Below are positions 1 to 12,900 of a stretch of DNA of 64,000 bases, in pieces; position 1 is the first letter of the stretch; every line of letters starts with the position of its first letter. The notes under the pieces were generated by a model. That model did not search any database. It saw only the letters and a list, made by a program, of their open reading frames with translations, and was not told the origin of the DNA. The DNA is from Escarpia spicata (Eukaryota; Annelida; Polychaeta; Sabellida; Siboglinidae), in the NCBI GenBank assembly GCA_963995525.1, contig OZ023205.1, positions 60,078,609 to 60,142,608 on the forward strand, in the 5' to 3' direction. A program made the translations under genes and the position numbers.

Positions 1-1718
1 AATCACACACAAATTTCTCAAAGTCAACACATAAAGAAACATCACCAGCTGTGACAGAAGCTTTATTGTCATCCCATAATGCAAAAACAAGGTAAACACA
101 TTCAGTTTCAGCAGAATACAGTGAGACTCGAGTCTGTAAAGTAATTTTTAATGTAAGCACATTTTAATAACTTTTACTAAGGTATAGTTACTGATATGTA
201 ACGATTCAATTCCTTTACAATGATGGCCTTCTTTGAAACAGTGTCCCAAGACAGCAGTTACAAAATGGATTTGGGTGGGCATGCCACCCCACTTTTCACC
301 ATTACTGGAGAACAACTCATATATATATATATTCCTAACAGCAGCATAAGTCGACCAAATATGCATAAGGGACCGCCTTAGGCATATCGCCATTTTTAAG
401 CACACCAGAGCTGTCTGCATAAAATTTGGACCCCTAGTAGCGTAGACAATATTTTTTATTTACAAATTTGAACTGTTAGTATACGTAGTATACCCAGACA
501 TATAATGATGTCAATAATTATTTGCACCCAAAAAATATTTTGGGTGATTTTCAGAGACGTTTTCTCGAAGGTTGTATATCCTATCTCTCATAATGGAATG
601 GTCGACCTATGCTGCCGTTATAAAAACCGTGCCTAACTTGTCTCTACAACCGAGACAACTTCCAAACACAGTAAAATTTAGTCTAAAAAACTATGAAAAA
701 TGGCGTCCAGTCTGACTCTTGGACAACTGCACTGCTGGTGGCTATGCCACCGATGTTTAGACTTAGCGTTCGTTGGCTTTGCTATTGAATGCAACCATTC
801 ACGTGATAAGAGTTCAGTTTTGACGAACTACTGTTGAATTATTACCAAAGTTGTGTTTACCGTCTCCTATAATTGAGGTCTAAGAATTCTAACAAACTAT
901 GCATTGGATGCAGCCTAGCCATGTCCGCCGAGATAAACCGGTGGCGTTTGTGAACCGGCGGTGTCGGGTTGATCATTTGAACATTTTGGCGAATTAAATC
1001 AGCAGGATGGATTTTGAATTGGCGGCTGCCGATTTAAAGGCCTTTTTTTCGTAACACTGTGCCTAAGAATACAAACCTTACAAATACATGAGTTTTCATT
1101 TCGCCTTAGGGCTAGTAGTCTAAAAAAATCAAGAAATATGGCTAGAAGAAGGCTTGTGTTATAACCTTAAATATTCCATGTTATTTTTGTATTAGACATT
1201 CTGTGAATAACCAGCCCAGCTTTGTCGCTATATTTACAAAAATCTTAGAGATGAGTTTGTTAAGTGTTTCTCATGCTGTATTAACTATTGTAATTGACTT
1301 TAAGAAATTAAACTAGAATTAAAACCTTGATTATATCAGTGTTCGCGTTAGGGTTTAAACAAAACGGGATCCCATGGGACCACGGGCCTGAAAAAAAACG
1401 AGGTCCCAAAAACAAAGATGGGTCCAAAGATGTGGACTACTAAATGGACTAAATTAATGTGGCCTCGATTCATAAATCAATAAATAAATGTTCATAACGT
1501 TAGCACATTTGTTCAACTCCTGATATGTATCATGATGTCAAAAACACTGACCGGACGCAACACTAAAGTCGTTCTACCTAATTTCCGAATTAGCCATTAG
1601 GCAGAACAGCCGCGCATCAGTGAGAACTACTATTCAGTGTTCCATTTTTTAGGTGGTCGCTAGGTGGCGGCACCATTTTGTTGTGAAAGTGTGGTTGTCG
1701 ACACACAATTTGGATATA
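1..1718. other. No gene seen (probable OTUD5 intron or flank)
   Basis: AT-rich, with no exon-like frame. I searched for the expected OTUD5 exon with the catalytic His (RNIHYN) and did not find it between 1 and 6830. Confidence 0.45.
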
Positions 1719-2129
1719 CCGTATTCGTTCTATTACGCGTACAGTACGCTTAGCAAATATTTGAGACAAGGAAATATGTAAAATGTTTGGTTCCAATAAG
1801 CGTACAGGGGTGTGCACCCATTTTATTTGGTTCCAGCGGTTCCTGAGTACAGCCATCTCGGTAGACATGATGGCAAGTGATTTCTGCATCTGACATACGA
1901 TACCAACAGGATTCCACAACACTGTAAATGTGTGATAATTTAGGTGGATCTTTCGATGTTGTTTCATCACCAAGCATTGAATCTATTCTATTGATATTGG
2001 TAGAAATTAAAACACAATAATGGATTTAACAGTCAAGGTTGGTATTAAGATCACTGTCACGGCGTCGGTTGCTAATAAAAAGGGGATGTACGCTAATTAG
2101 GGCATGTATGCTTAATAGAACGAATACGG
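1719..2129. mobile_element. mariner-type MITE, about 411 bp
   Basis: A perfect 17-bp inverted pair CCGTATTCGTTCTATTA bounds the element, with TA directly outside each end (1717-1718, 2130-2131). There is no coding capacity. The ORFs predicted across it are chance. Confidence 0.6.
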
Positions 2130-2734
2130 TATGTTGTATTTCTTTGTAAGTAACCTGTCTAACGTGGGACTAGAAATAACTTAACCATAAAATTGCATCG
2201 AAGGGACGCAGTGAAACGTGAAAAACCACATCATTTTAGTTGTAGTAGTAGCAACAGATTTATTTCACGAAGTTGACCATATCATGTTTCGTTTATAGCA
2301 TGATTTTTAATGGGCCATCAGAAGCACATGCACTCCTATATTCCTATATCCACAGTTATATATAAATATATTTTTAGAAAATATACAATTCACAACAATA
2401 TATTATATTAAACAAATACAAATAATAAATAGATATGTAAAATGTAATTCCATTATAAAAATCAATAAATTTACCAATTCTAGAAAAAAGAAACTAATAA
2501 AATAATATTAATAAACATTTGATGAAAATAGACGAGACAAGAGCCGTACCCCGGGTTGGTATCCAGGTAGACCGAGACCAACGCCGACAGTCGCCTTGCT
2601 TGGGTTGACGACAGAGTTGTAGTGGATGTTTCTGTGGTAGCTCAGTCGTATCGGGTCATTGTCTGTCTTGTAGGCGCCGTGGAACGTGTTGATGGGCTCT
2701 TCAATGAATACAAATGGTTACATGTAAAGGTAAG

Positions 2735-2835
2735 TTCTTCAAAAGCACATTATCCAGTCATTAGGACTGCTCAAAGCGATTTCCATTCACCCTTTTGCAG
2801 ACCTAACACCATCTCAACTTCTCCAGCAAGCTATC
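2735..2835 (+). repeat. Dispersed repeat, same family
   Basis: The core AGCACATTATCCAGTC, then ACTGCTCAAAGCGATTT and CTTTTGCAGACCTAACACC, matches 47605-47700. It ends just before the hAT-like element at 2889. Confidence 0.5.
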
Positions 2836-2888
2836 ACCAATTACTGTGTCAAGACTTCATACGTAAATGTCCACTACTCTCTAGACAC

Positions 2889-4449
2889 CAGGCCTGGGGT
2901 CAATCACATTGCAGTGTAATCTATTACTATTACTTTGTTTCCTTCCTATTACTATTACATGCTGAATTCTTCCTATTACTGTTACGTTTTCATCGGAACA
3001 TTTTATTGTATAAATAAATAATGCACAGTGCACATAAATACAATAAGTACAATGGTTTGACGGACAGTCTCAAGAAGTTTAAACAAGTCAGGTGAATAAC
3101 AAATCTAAGTTGAAAATTATATTAATACCCATGCCCAAAGTATTTGTAATACTATTTGAGAACGTCAAGTACTTTCATCATCACCATTAGGGAAGTATTA
3201 TAAAGTAAAAAAAATCATAAATATTTACAACAAAATCTATATAGTATATACCATATTTAGTACAATCTACTAACTATATTGACTAAGGATAGAACATATA
3301 TGTTCCATTTTATACTTAAATACCATACTGGAATGAAAAACAAAAGCAGTAGTCAATGACAAGGGTAGTTGGCATCTTGGCAGAACTGGCTTCAAAGCAG
3401 TGAAAGCCCAGTTTAATCCATTTAATCAATGCAGCAGCACTCTAGGGTAAATATTCATGAAGGCCATGCTGAAGTTGACAAGGGGGCGCAACCATAAAAC
3501 CTGGAGAAACTAGTGGAATCTACAACCTAATTAAATAGAATTGTTATGTACAGTCGCGCCTCATTATAATGCGGTAGTCGGGGTCCATGAAATTAATCCA
3601 CGTTATAAACGGGGAGCGTTATAAACGTGGCGCAATAATGCGTTCCCGTATCTGTTATACGGGCCGCTACGACGACGACTGACACCACTGCTGCACAAAA
3701 AACGCCGTCGAAGCCAGAGTGTCCACGTCGCACATCTATATGCAGTTTATTAAGCTGCCAGCCAACGTCAATGTGTATTCTGTTTAAATGTTATACACTG
3801 TTGGACACTGTGGAATGTTGAACTGAATCAAATTCATGAATGGTGTACAGTGTTTAAATAAACAATGGGCCAACAGGCCGTGGTCTACTGAACGATAATA
3901 TGGCACTGGAGCCAGGTGAACCTGCGATCCGCGGAAGCCATGAGCATGACTAGTCTATTAGAATGGAAACGATTCGATTGATGTCAGCACGAAACAAACA
4001 ATACCTCGCTCCACATTTACTGTTCCTAAAGGTAAAATTGACCATATAGTCAAAGAAACTGATGCCTTTGATAGCATTGGCAGTGCAGACTAAACAACGG
4101 CAACGTAGTGACGCCAACTAGTCTTTCAAAATACACATGCCGTGGACAGAGACGGGGATAACTTCACACAAAACAATTGACAGTTATTATAGTTTGCCAT
4201 AGCGCCCATTTTCCGCATGGCGGCCAAAATTCGGGGTCCACGACCGACCGCGTTAAAACGGGGTGCGTTATAACGAGGCATGACTGTAGTTGAAATTCGG
4301 TTGAAATGTTCAAAAATAGTATAAAAGTAACAGGTCAATTACTATTACATTGCTTCCTATTACTACTACGTTGAGTTTTTGCTCAACCCATTACTATTAT
4401 TTCAATATTTGTAATTGTTACTATTACTATTACTATTACACCAGGCCTG
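2889..4449. mobile_element. hAT-like non-autonomous element with 8-bp target duplication
   Basis: The ends are CAGGCCTGG at 2889 and its inverted copy CAGGCCTG at 4442-4449. A perfect 8-bp direct duplication CTAGACAC flanks it at 2881-2888 and 4450-4457. Subterminal TTACTA repeats lie at both ends (about 2920-2985 and 4335-4440). An 8-bp duplication and CAG-type termini fit hAT. No transposase ORF is present, and it hosts a nested element at 3551-4286. Confidence 0.75.
3551..4286. mobile_element. pogo/Tigger-like MITE nested in the hAT-like element
   Basis: Imperfect inverted ends start CAGTCGCGCCTCATTATAAT on the left and CAGTCATGCCTCGTTATAAC on the right, and continue for about 50 bp with GGTCGGGGTCC-type sequence. 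TA lies on both sides (3549-3550, 4287-4288). It is 736 bp with no transposase. The TIR style is that of pogo/Tigger elements. Confidence 0.75.
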
Positions 4450-4863
4450 CTAGACACTATAGCCAAGTGCTCATTTGAACAAATTTGAGCATGGTTCAAG
4501 ATGGCAGCAAGAGATTTGGAACCAGGAAGCTCTCATTTGCTTAATTAATGCTTAAAACACTATTTCAGCATACCCCAAGTTAGGTTTATGCAAAGCTTGG
4601 TAAAAGAATGAATGTGCAAATTTGTATTCATGTCAATTATGTGGCCAAGAAAAAGAGTACAGTATATATGTGTATCGAGATACTGACAGGAGGAAGAATG
4701 TCACCAAACATACATCACTGTTGTAATAGAAATATACTGCCTCTTCAAACAAAACTACATAATATATTTATGGGTGGGTGATCAAACCTGAGAAAAATAA
4801 AACAAACATTTAAAATGTTTGTACACAAAAATCACTCAAAGCAATGGACATCATTAATTCAAG

Positions 4864-6718
4864 CAGGGCTTGAAATTCCACTTGTCTGTTAGCCCGATAC
4901 AACAGGATTTGCCACTGGACAATTGAAATTGCTACTACTTATTGTCTGTGGAACAACTATTTACAGCCAGGATGGTACTAAGTTGTCCGTTCTCTAAACA
5001 TCTGTCATACAGTAAATAACTTCAGTAAATATTGTTCTCTAATGACCTTAAACAAAAACAAAATGAACCGCAAGAAATACAGCCGACACCGTCTGCCATT
5101 TTGAAAATGAAAGCCATAGTCACCATGATGAGGCGCCACCGTTTGCTGCTGAATCGGCCTGCGTTAGCGTGCCTATGTCTATGGCGTGTAGTCTGTAGAC
5201 TTTGATACATAAGAGAATTTCTGCTTTTTATTTTATTACTGGGTGAAGTTGTTTGAATAAAACAGCGTCATTCTATGGGAATCTAATCAGGGTTTTTGTC
5301 AAGAGCCAGGACCCGAGTAATTTATGTGGCTATGGCGTTCGTTAACGAATAACGCCGTCACCGGTACGTAGTAGGTAAGCAGCACATTTTTCGGCACAAC
5401 ATTTCAGCATCAAAGTCCCATGAACAGATTAGCACATCAACCATGATAACGATATATATGGCAGCAAAAAACAGTGCCGGTCATCGAGTGTCATTTGCCG
5501 ATAATAAACAGTAGTGTTAAATTGTTCAGGTGGAAGTCTGCGAATCGCCATAGCATTACTCGTACTTCATGGAAAGTCTGCCATGCATCTGGCAGACAGA
5601 CAGACAACTACCCGACATGTGGCAGACAGATCAGCAACTGAAGCCCTAGTGCCACTAGTTTCACAATAAGTGGTGTGTCCACGGCCATGGCTGCATGTGT
5701 ATCTGTTATCATCATTCAACGTAGTCTGCAATAACATTATAAAGTACATGCATTTGGCAACTTGATATATTTGTTATTTCCAGAATTGCAATTTTGAGCC
5801 TCCATATCCATGTCAAAATAATATCAATGTGTCCTCAGAATGGATAAAATACAACCATATTTCCAAAATAACTGTTTTGCATGATACATTTCCCATTAGT
5901 CATTCAATTTCAGAAAAGAGAAGATGAGTTTTCAACTCTACTGATTCCACCTGACAATGCCCTGGGGGAGTGCATTGCCCTGAAAGTACTGGGAATGGGG
6001 GTTGTTTTGTACAATTCAGTGTCTACTTTGCTGAAAGGTGATGAGACACTGGCACCAACTCTGAGAAACCTTGGTTGTTTATGTTGTATGACTGATTTGT
6101 CAGCTTATTCTAGGCAAACTTAATAGGTGTTTTCAAACATAGCCATGACATTATTTTTTATAGAATTTTTTTGTCGAAGCAAAACATGTCAAATCAAAGT
6201 ACACTTCGTGGTCAAATACTTGTAAAACCCTTTTTGTTTCATTACAATAAATATTTTCTGTATGAAACACTAATTTTCTGGTCATTAAAATGATCATATT
6301 GACAGTAGAACACCCAATTATGTGAAGATTTGAATTCCAAACAAATTGATATAGCTATCTCTCCCTGTGCTGCTTGAAAACTGCTTCCAATAAAAAACAT
6401 TGTAACCTCAAAAATGATGTCATAATTTAATCATATTCGGGCATAGGGCAGCACTGTTCTTCTCTGCTAAACATAAAGGTATAGCATGCATTGCCTTTGA
6501 TAGGGTTATCAGCACACACTTTTCAACTGTAAATACTGTATGTAACTGGGAATACTAGTGTAGATTGGCTACCTATGGCAAATAGTGTTACAGTAATGAT
6601 TTAAATAGCTAAAACTAAATTAATTAAAAATTCATATATTTTTTTTTAACGGAAAAGTGAACGTTTGGTTCTACTTGTCCGCTGGACAAGTATATAATTT
6701 GATGAATTTCGAGCCCTG
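4864..6718. mobile_element. Possible hAT-like element with CAGGGCT termini
   Basis: Inverted ends CAGGGCTTGAAATTC (4864) and CAGGGCTCGAAATTC (reverse complement, 6718) are followed by ACTTGTC/GGACAAG motifs. The 8 bp on each side do not match, so a target duplication is not confirmed. No transposase was found inside. Confidence 0.4.
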
Positions 6719-6830
6719 TCAAATATGACATTAACAAAATATTTAATTTGCAATAAATCCACACATTTACATATTATTAATAACCAGAAACACATTTAAG
6801 AAGATCGTGAATGGGTAAGTGCGGGGTTAC

Positions 6831-6987
6831 CTGTGCTGTACTGGTAGACCTCTATGGGTCGGTTGTAGAGTTCACTCAAGGCCTGGATCTCTATGTGGTT
6901 ACCGTGGGTGTGGTTCATACGTTTGCGGTTTAGATACGTGTTGAAGTCTTCCGTCACGTACTGCTTGAAAAAGTCCTCATTTTTTGC
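6831..6987 (-). CDS. OTUD5: OTUD5 exon 4
   Basis: This 157-bp exon has acceptor TTTGCTGCAG and donor GTAACC. It encodes [15 protein letters not shown], then [18 protein letters not shown] and [12 protein letters not shown], all OTUD5-specific. It ends in phase 1, as in the vertebrate gene, where the next residue is Glu. Confidence 0.9.
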
Positions 6988-9900
6988 CTGCAGCAAATAC
7001 ATAATAAAGTCGATACAAAAAATTACAAATGTGTGTCAAAAGACAATAGTGGATCATTATTATTTCTTGTTTTCATTACGCTATTCAAATACTATTTCTA
7101 TTAAAAGCGCAGAAATTGCTTTTTGTATGACAATATCGGGTTATTTATCAGAGAGCTACAGTAAACAACCGATGCAAGCAGTGCCTTCTGTTCGTTGTCT
7201 GGTTGTCAACTAGGATATAGCCACTACCTCATGTACTCCTCATTGCTGAAGTAATCCTACGAGAAAAACCTGCCTTTTCTAAACACATTTCAAACAGAAT
7301 TTTGCATTGTGAAAATGGAAATTGTGTCCAATTGAAACACCTTTTTTTAGAAATTGAAAATCAGTTTTCTTACCCACACTTACCATGTAGTCGACACAGT
7401 TGCGCCTCACCACGCCGTGCATGTCTTGGTCTCCAAACACATGGTCCGCTGAAGTAAAGTTAAATAACATCACACACCAAGGAATATAATAACAAAGAAT
7501 ATAATTAGGGCTAGAGTATAAAAACATGATATCAGCCAGCGCAAAGTGCAAGCCTGTGGATAAACTGACTGGTAGTAGTAGAGAAACTGCATGAATACTG
7601 AAGGCAAACATTTCCCACCATACATTGTGTGGCAACAATTCAATATAAATAATTTAAACAATATTTCAAATAAATGTAAATATTACAATAAAAAGTTTCA
7701 TCAAAAACGGTGTTTACAGTAATTGGTCACACGATTTTTGTATTTCCAAATTACCTGACATTTGTGGTAGGCACATTTGTGACCTTAAGTATCTTGCTGC
7801 TAAAGTTAATTGCACAAGCTTGAAGGTGTGTAACTGGGAACCATTCGCCACACCTATGGGACGCCTCTGTTAATTGATTTGACAAGGAATGACCCTTTAC
7901 TGGAACATATCTGGTCATCATCTAGAAGGATCATGGTTTTATAGCACTTAAATAATACATTAACCCATGTCATAGGACTTACAGGACACAAACTGTAATA
8001 AACTGATAATACAGGCTATGCAACTTGATAAATAGTTTGGAGAGGTACACTGGCGTCTCACAAAGTGACACCAGTAATCTATGACTCTATATCATTGCTG
8101 CACCTACCTACAGCCCTAAATAAACAAGCTCCATCTTCGTTCATCTTCTTTATAACAAATTTCCGTTTATCTTTCAGTGCTTTGCTAAACCACCGCTCCA
8201 ACTGCAACAGAATAACAATAACAATTAGAGATTTGCAATGTATAAAATTATTATTGGTTTATATACACCCTACTGTAGAGCCACACCCACACCCTACCGT
8301 AGAGCCACACCCATAGGGCCATGCCCTACCATAGAGCCACACCCTACCCAAGACCCACATCGTAGAGCCATGCCCACACCCTACCCTAGAACAGTGCTCA
8401 TACCCAACCTAAAGCCACACAACCCACACCCACGAGCCACACCCGTACTCTACCACAGATCCTCATCCAGCCACAATCTAGTATGCTGGAGTCACACCCT
8501 ACCCTAGAACCACGCCCATACCCTACCCTAGCACCACACCCTACACTAGGACCGCACCCACACCCTATGCTAAAGTCACACCCTAGTAGTTGTACCCTAG
8601 AGCTAAACTCCTATTTTACAAGACACAACTTTTTTACTAGACGACGGTAACAATAAACATTTAAAGTGCCTATGACAAGATTGTTGCTATTTTTGCAATT
8701 ATTCTAAATGAAAAACCTAAACCCAATTCATTAGGTGGTTTTTGGTGAATAAAATATGTGAATAGTTATATTTTAAAGAAGTTTGACTTTAGCGCTAGGA
8801 AACGAGACTTTCCTTTCGAGTAGGAGGTTAACCGGAAATGATGTGAACAGGGGAAGTGTATGTCCACTGAGCCGTTGCTTGCGTTGTCTCATCATTTTTG
8901 TAATGGTTGTTCGTCTTCTTCTTCTTGATTAATTTTAAATACGCCTAAGCGTTGTGTCGCAGCCAATTGTTCCATACATCAAAAGACAACGTTATTTTAT
9001 TTAAATTTCCAAAAGACAGCCTTTTACACCATATGTGGATCCAACAGGTGAAACGCACCCGCACCTGCTGGAATGGGCCGGCGTTAGATAACCAGAGCTG
9101 TGTGTTGTGTTCGAGTCATTTCACCGATGATTGTTTTGACCCAACTCCTGCTCTTAAACTTTCCCTTGGTTGTAAAGTTCAGCATCACTGTGTACTGTTG
9201 GAGAATGCAGTCCCGACTATTTTTCGAAGATCAAAAAATGACGCAGTCTCGTCCCCTACATCAACTAGTCAACACAGTCACAGGTTTCCGACTAGAACCA
9301 GGTCTGTGACTGTGGTCGAAGAAAGAAACAAGATGCAGGTATGTATTTCAGTGATAACGGTGTAATACATCGAACAGTAATTAAGATAATTTAACAATAA
9401 CATGGACTGGACCCCGACATTGAAATGGTTGGTGAAATCGAGGCAGTTCATTATAATGTTGTGATTTACACAGCGTAGATAGTATGCACGCTTTTGGGCA
9501 GTAGGTGTTTTACGAGATTTGGATTTTGTCGGTTTATATCAGTAACTATGTCACTCAAAACAACTTAGCTAACATTTTGTTGCACAAATTGGACAGAACA
9601 GGTTTTAGAGATTTACCTCATAGATATATTATGGAAGAATTTTATGTTGTCTTTGGCTAAAAATAAAATGGCATAACACATTAGATAGCACGAATTTGAC
9701 TGGCGCAAGTATAATTTTTAGAGTTATAGTGAAGATTATGGTTGGAGTGTGTAGGCCTACCTATAAAGTCGGCTGTAATGTATATACAATGTAATATAAA
9801 CTAAATTATAAGCAATGCCTTTACTGTAAATTGTAATTAGTTGTTCTACATTTGGCCAGATTTTCGAGCAAGCAATAGCTGAACAAGTGAACCCCTCCTG

Positions 9901-12900
9901 TGATTTCCCAGCCTCTCCAGTAAGTATACGTACTCCAAATATGTGAGTATATGTACTCCAAGTATTGCACTGTGTGTGGGTGTTATTTATAATAAATTTT
10001 AAATAATGAAATAATACATAGGTAATAGTGATAATGTAAGATGCATTGTAATGTTGAATGTTGTATCTGTACTTTACCAAAGCAAATAGTGTTTTATAAA
10101 TAGTTTATGCTATACATAATTATTTGAAAGAAACTGAAAAAAATATTTAAAAAATACCTTTTTGTTTCCCAATTTCATTTTCTTTTTGTCATTTTATGTA
10201 CTTGTATTTACTTGTACTTGTTTATATGTAACATATTGTTGTTATAGGGCCAAGCTGACGTTGCTTGTCAGGTACAATTACCACTACCATGTAGACATGT
10301 AGGGATCTCTGTAATGATCAAAGGGAAGTCAAAAGGTAACTAACTTGAAGCCAGACTCACATAATGCTTTGAGTCCATAATAGAATATTCATAATGTGAC
10401 ACTTGTCATATATTGCGTTGTAATGTTATGTGTAGATATGTAAAGTTTGGATGCCGTAAGTTGCATTGCTATGTGTAGTGTAGATCCTTTCTTGTGTATC
10501 TGAGAGATTACAGACGTTTTAAATTAGGGCCTCATAATATAGTATACACTATAGTACCCTGCGCGGGCCGGGCTTTGGGCCCCCCCGAGTCATGCCTCTT
10601 GTAAATTTTTCGGGCCGGGCCAGACTTGGGTATACATTTTGCGGGCCGGGCAAGACCTAGACTGACAAATATTAAATTCTGCAGGCTTGGGCTGGCCTGG
10701 GACCAATATGTTCAAGTCTGCGCCGGGGCCTGGGACATTTTCTGAATGTAATAACACTATATATAATGTAACATATTGATTAAAATATTATAATACAGTA
10801 ATATAACTGATTAAAATAATAAATGTTATTTTGCAGTATGTATGGCATGCTCGTTCAGGCAGACTGCCGCAAAGCCATCATGCTGGGTGACTGACTCTGC
10901 ATAATGTCTGCCACTCGCATCTGTTCCTTGCAGCAGACAATCTTTAACAGTTAGTCTAGGCACACAGTGGCCACAGCTGCACCTAAAATATATTGTCATG
11001 ATGTGTTTTGTGTCACAATCTAAGTACATGTAAATCAAGTTTAGTAAGGAATGTTGTTCATGTTCCTATAATCTGAAATCTGTCTTTGAATAAAACATTG
11101 ACATAATACTAGTAAACAAGCATTGACCTTGTTTTGGGCATGCCGGAAACGTCTGATTGTTTCGTCATTCGATTATCTAAATTTACTCAACATAATTTGT
11201 ATAACCATTTGTTTAAACTTAATCTATGAAATAACTGTTAATGATTTAGATTATCTGCCTGTTGGGCAACAACTTTATTCAGATTGTTGTGAAAACGGCA
11301 TATCCTGTTACGTTGCCGATTTTGTGTCCTCAACTAGTCTAGTAGAGTAAGTGCGTGCGAACTCTAACATATATGAGTTCATATACTCACTACTGGAAAA
11401 TTAAACTTTTCTAACAATTCATTTGCAGAAATTTGACAAAATAGGTATTACCTAGATTTACCACATAGAAAAACTTATATCTTATGAAAGAATTTGATCA
11501 GGTTAAGGCAAAAACGATAGGACGTACGATTTGTGCCCCCACCAGTAATAGTATAAATGATGATCAAGCGCGGCCTTCTTATATTTGCGAACTTTCTTAA
11601 TATATACATGACGAACTGTGCATTGCCAACATCGCAAAGATGCTAGTATAATGTATTCTAGAATATATTACATATACCGGTAGTTGCAGTTATTACCATT
11701 CTGTGTTCTGCAGTCGATCGTCTTCAACACTGTGAATGGAAGAACATTCCTGCTTGGCATTGGCAATTGCCAGCACGTTCGCCAACAACGTCGTCTAAAG
11801 GCAAATACGGTTCATACCTGTATGGTTTTATTTTTCCTACAGGACTAACATCACGACAATGTTCCTCAACATCCTCGATTTCAAGTGACAATTCCAGACT
11901 TGAATCAAAATCATCAGATTCGCTAAGGTCGATGTCTTCCTGACTGCACTCGGCCAAGTTTATTAATATAACTCTCCTTGAAAACATTCCCCCGCTGACG
12001 TCACAAAATGGCGCGACTGGTTCAGAAGAACCTAGCGACGTTGCTGCGTATCATCACATTTAGTTTCAACTATTACAAATGTGTGTGCAAAGTCGTGGTT
12101 TGTACTGTTGTGAAAGTATGTTATTTGGTTAATAGATGCTTATTACAAAACAAATAGAACTTGTAACAATCTTGTCATAGGCACTTTAAAAAATAATATT
12201 TTATTACATACAGCATTTGAAATAGTGCATGTCCGTTCGTCCAAAATTAGTATAATGTCCATTGATGGTTATCTGGTGGACAAGAAAATTTACAGTATAT
12301 TTGAACAAAATTTACAGTATACTTAGAGTGTATTTTACTGCTGTTGATTTCATTTCGAAAATGCATTGAAGCTAATGAAAACAAACATTTAAATGCTGCC
12401 ATTTTCTACAAACGATGACACATTGCTATAACTATAAGCATCCAGGTTACAAACGTGACTGGTGTTATTCCTTTTGGTCGGATGATGGCAGCACTGAAAC
12501 TGTGTGCACTAAGTATAACCTCGGACCCGCGACTCGTGCACTGGTCACATAATTTTGATTCTGAAACTGAATGCCTGCATCTTTAGTAACTAAACATAAA
12601 ATAGTCACTACCATTTCCTTTTTTTTAAATAGTAATTAACTAAGTTGTTGCCCTTTTGCAACACTTGTTTACAGACAATTTTTCTACCAAGTTACGAAAA
12701 TCGCTTTTTGAATTATTCGTGAATAATAGCACTTATGACATGTGATAAAGCAACGATGTTTTATCCGCTGTATTTGTGAATAACTTTAATTGCAAAATAA
12801 GTAAAATGCTTTTGGCAAGCGACCATCAGTTGCAATTTGCTTTGAGCGCCATTCAAAAGTAATCCTTTGAGTGCGTATTTTTATGTGTCAATCTACAATG

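Larger units (their letters stand above)
8665..12185. mobile_element. TTAA-flanked inverted-repeat DNA transposon (Kolobok-like) in OTUD5 intron 1
   Basis: The ends are inverted copies of AGTGCCTATGACAAGATTGT, flanked by TTAA at 8661-8664 and 12186-12189. A TTAA target duplication is known for Kolobok and piggyBac; a THAP domain is a Kolobok hallmark. The element is 3521 bp and holds a THAP-domain exon on the plus strand near the left end and P2X7 ballast-type zinc-domain exons on the minus strand near the right end. The two are convergent. I see no recognisable DDE transposase, so this copy may be non-autonomous or internally deleted. Confidence 0.7.

Noticed and set aside
5881..6123. 80-codon plus-strand ORF inside the 4864-6718 element
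   Set aside because: No recognisable domain and no splice or start context; left out.
9715..9740. Minus-strand HNLHYN as the OTUD5 catalytic His exon (RNIHYN)
   Set aside because: It lies between exons 1 and 2, the wrong order, and has no supporting flanking residues.
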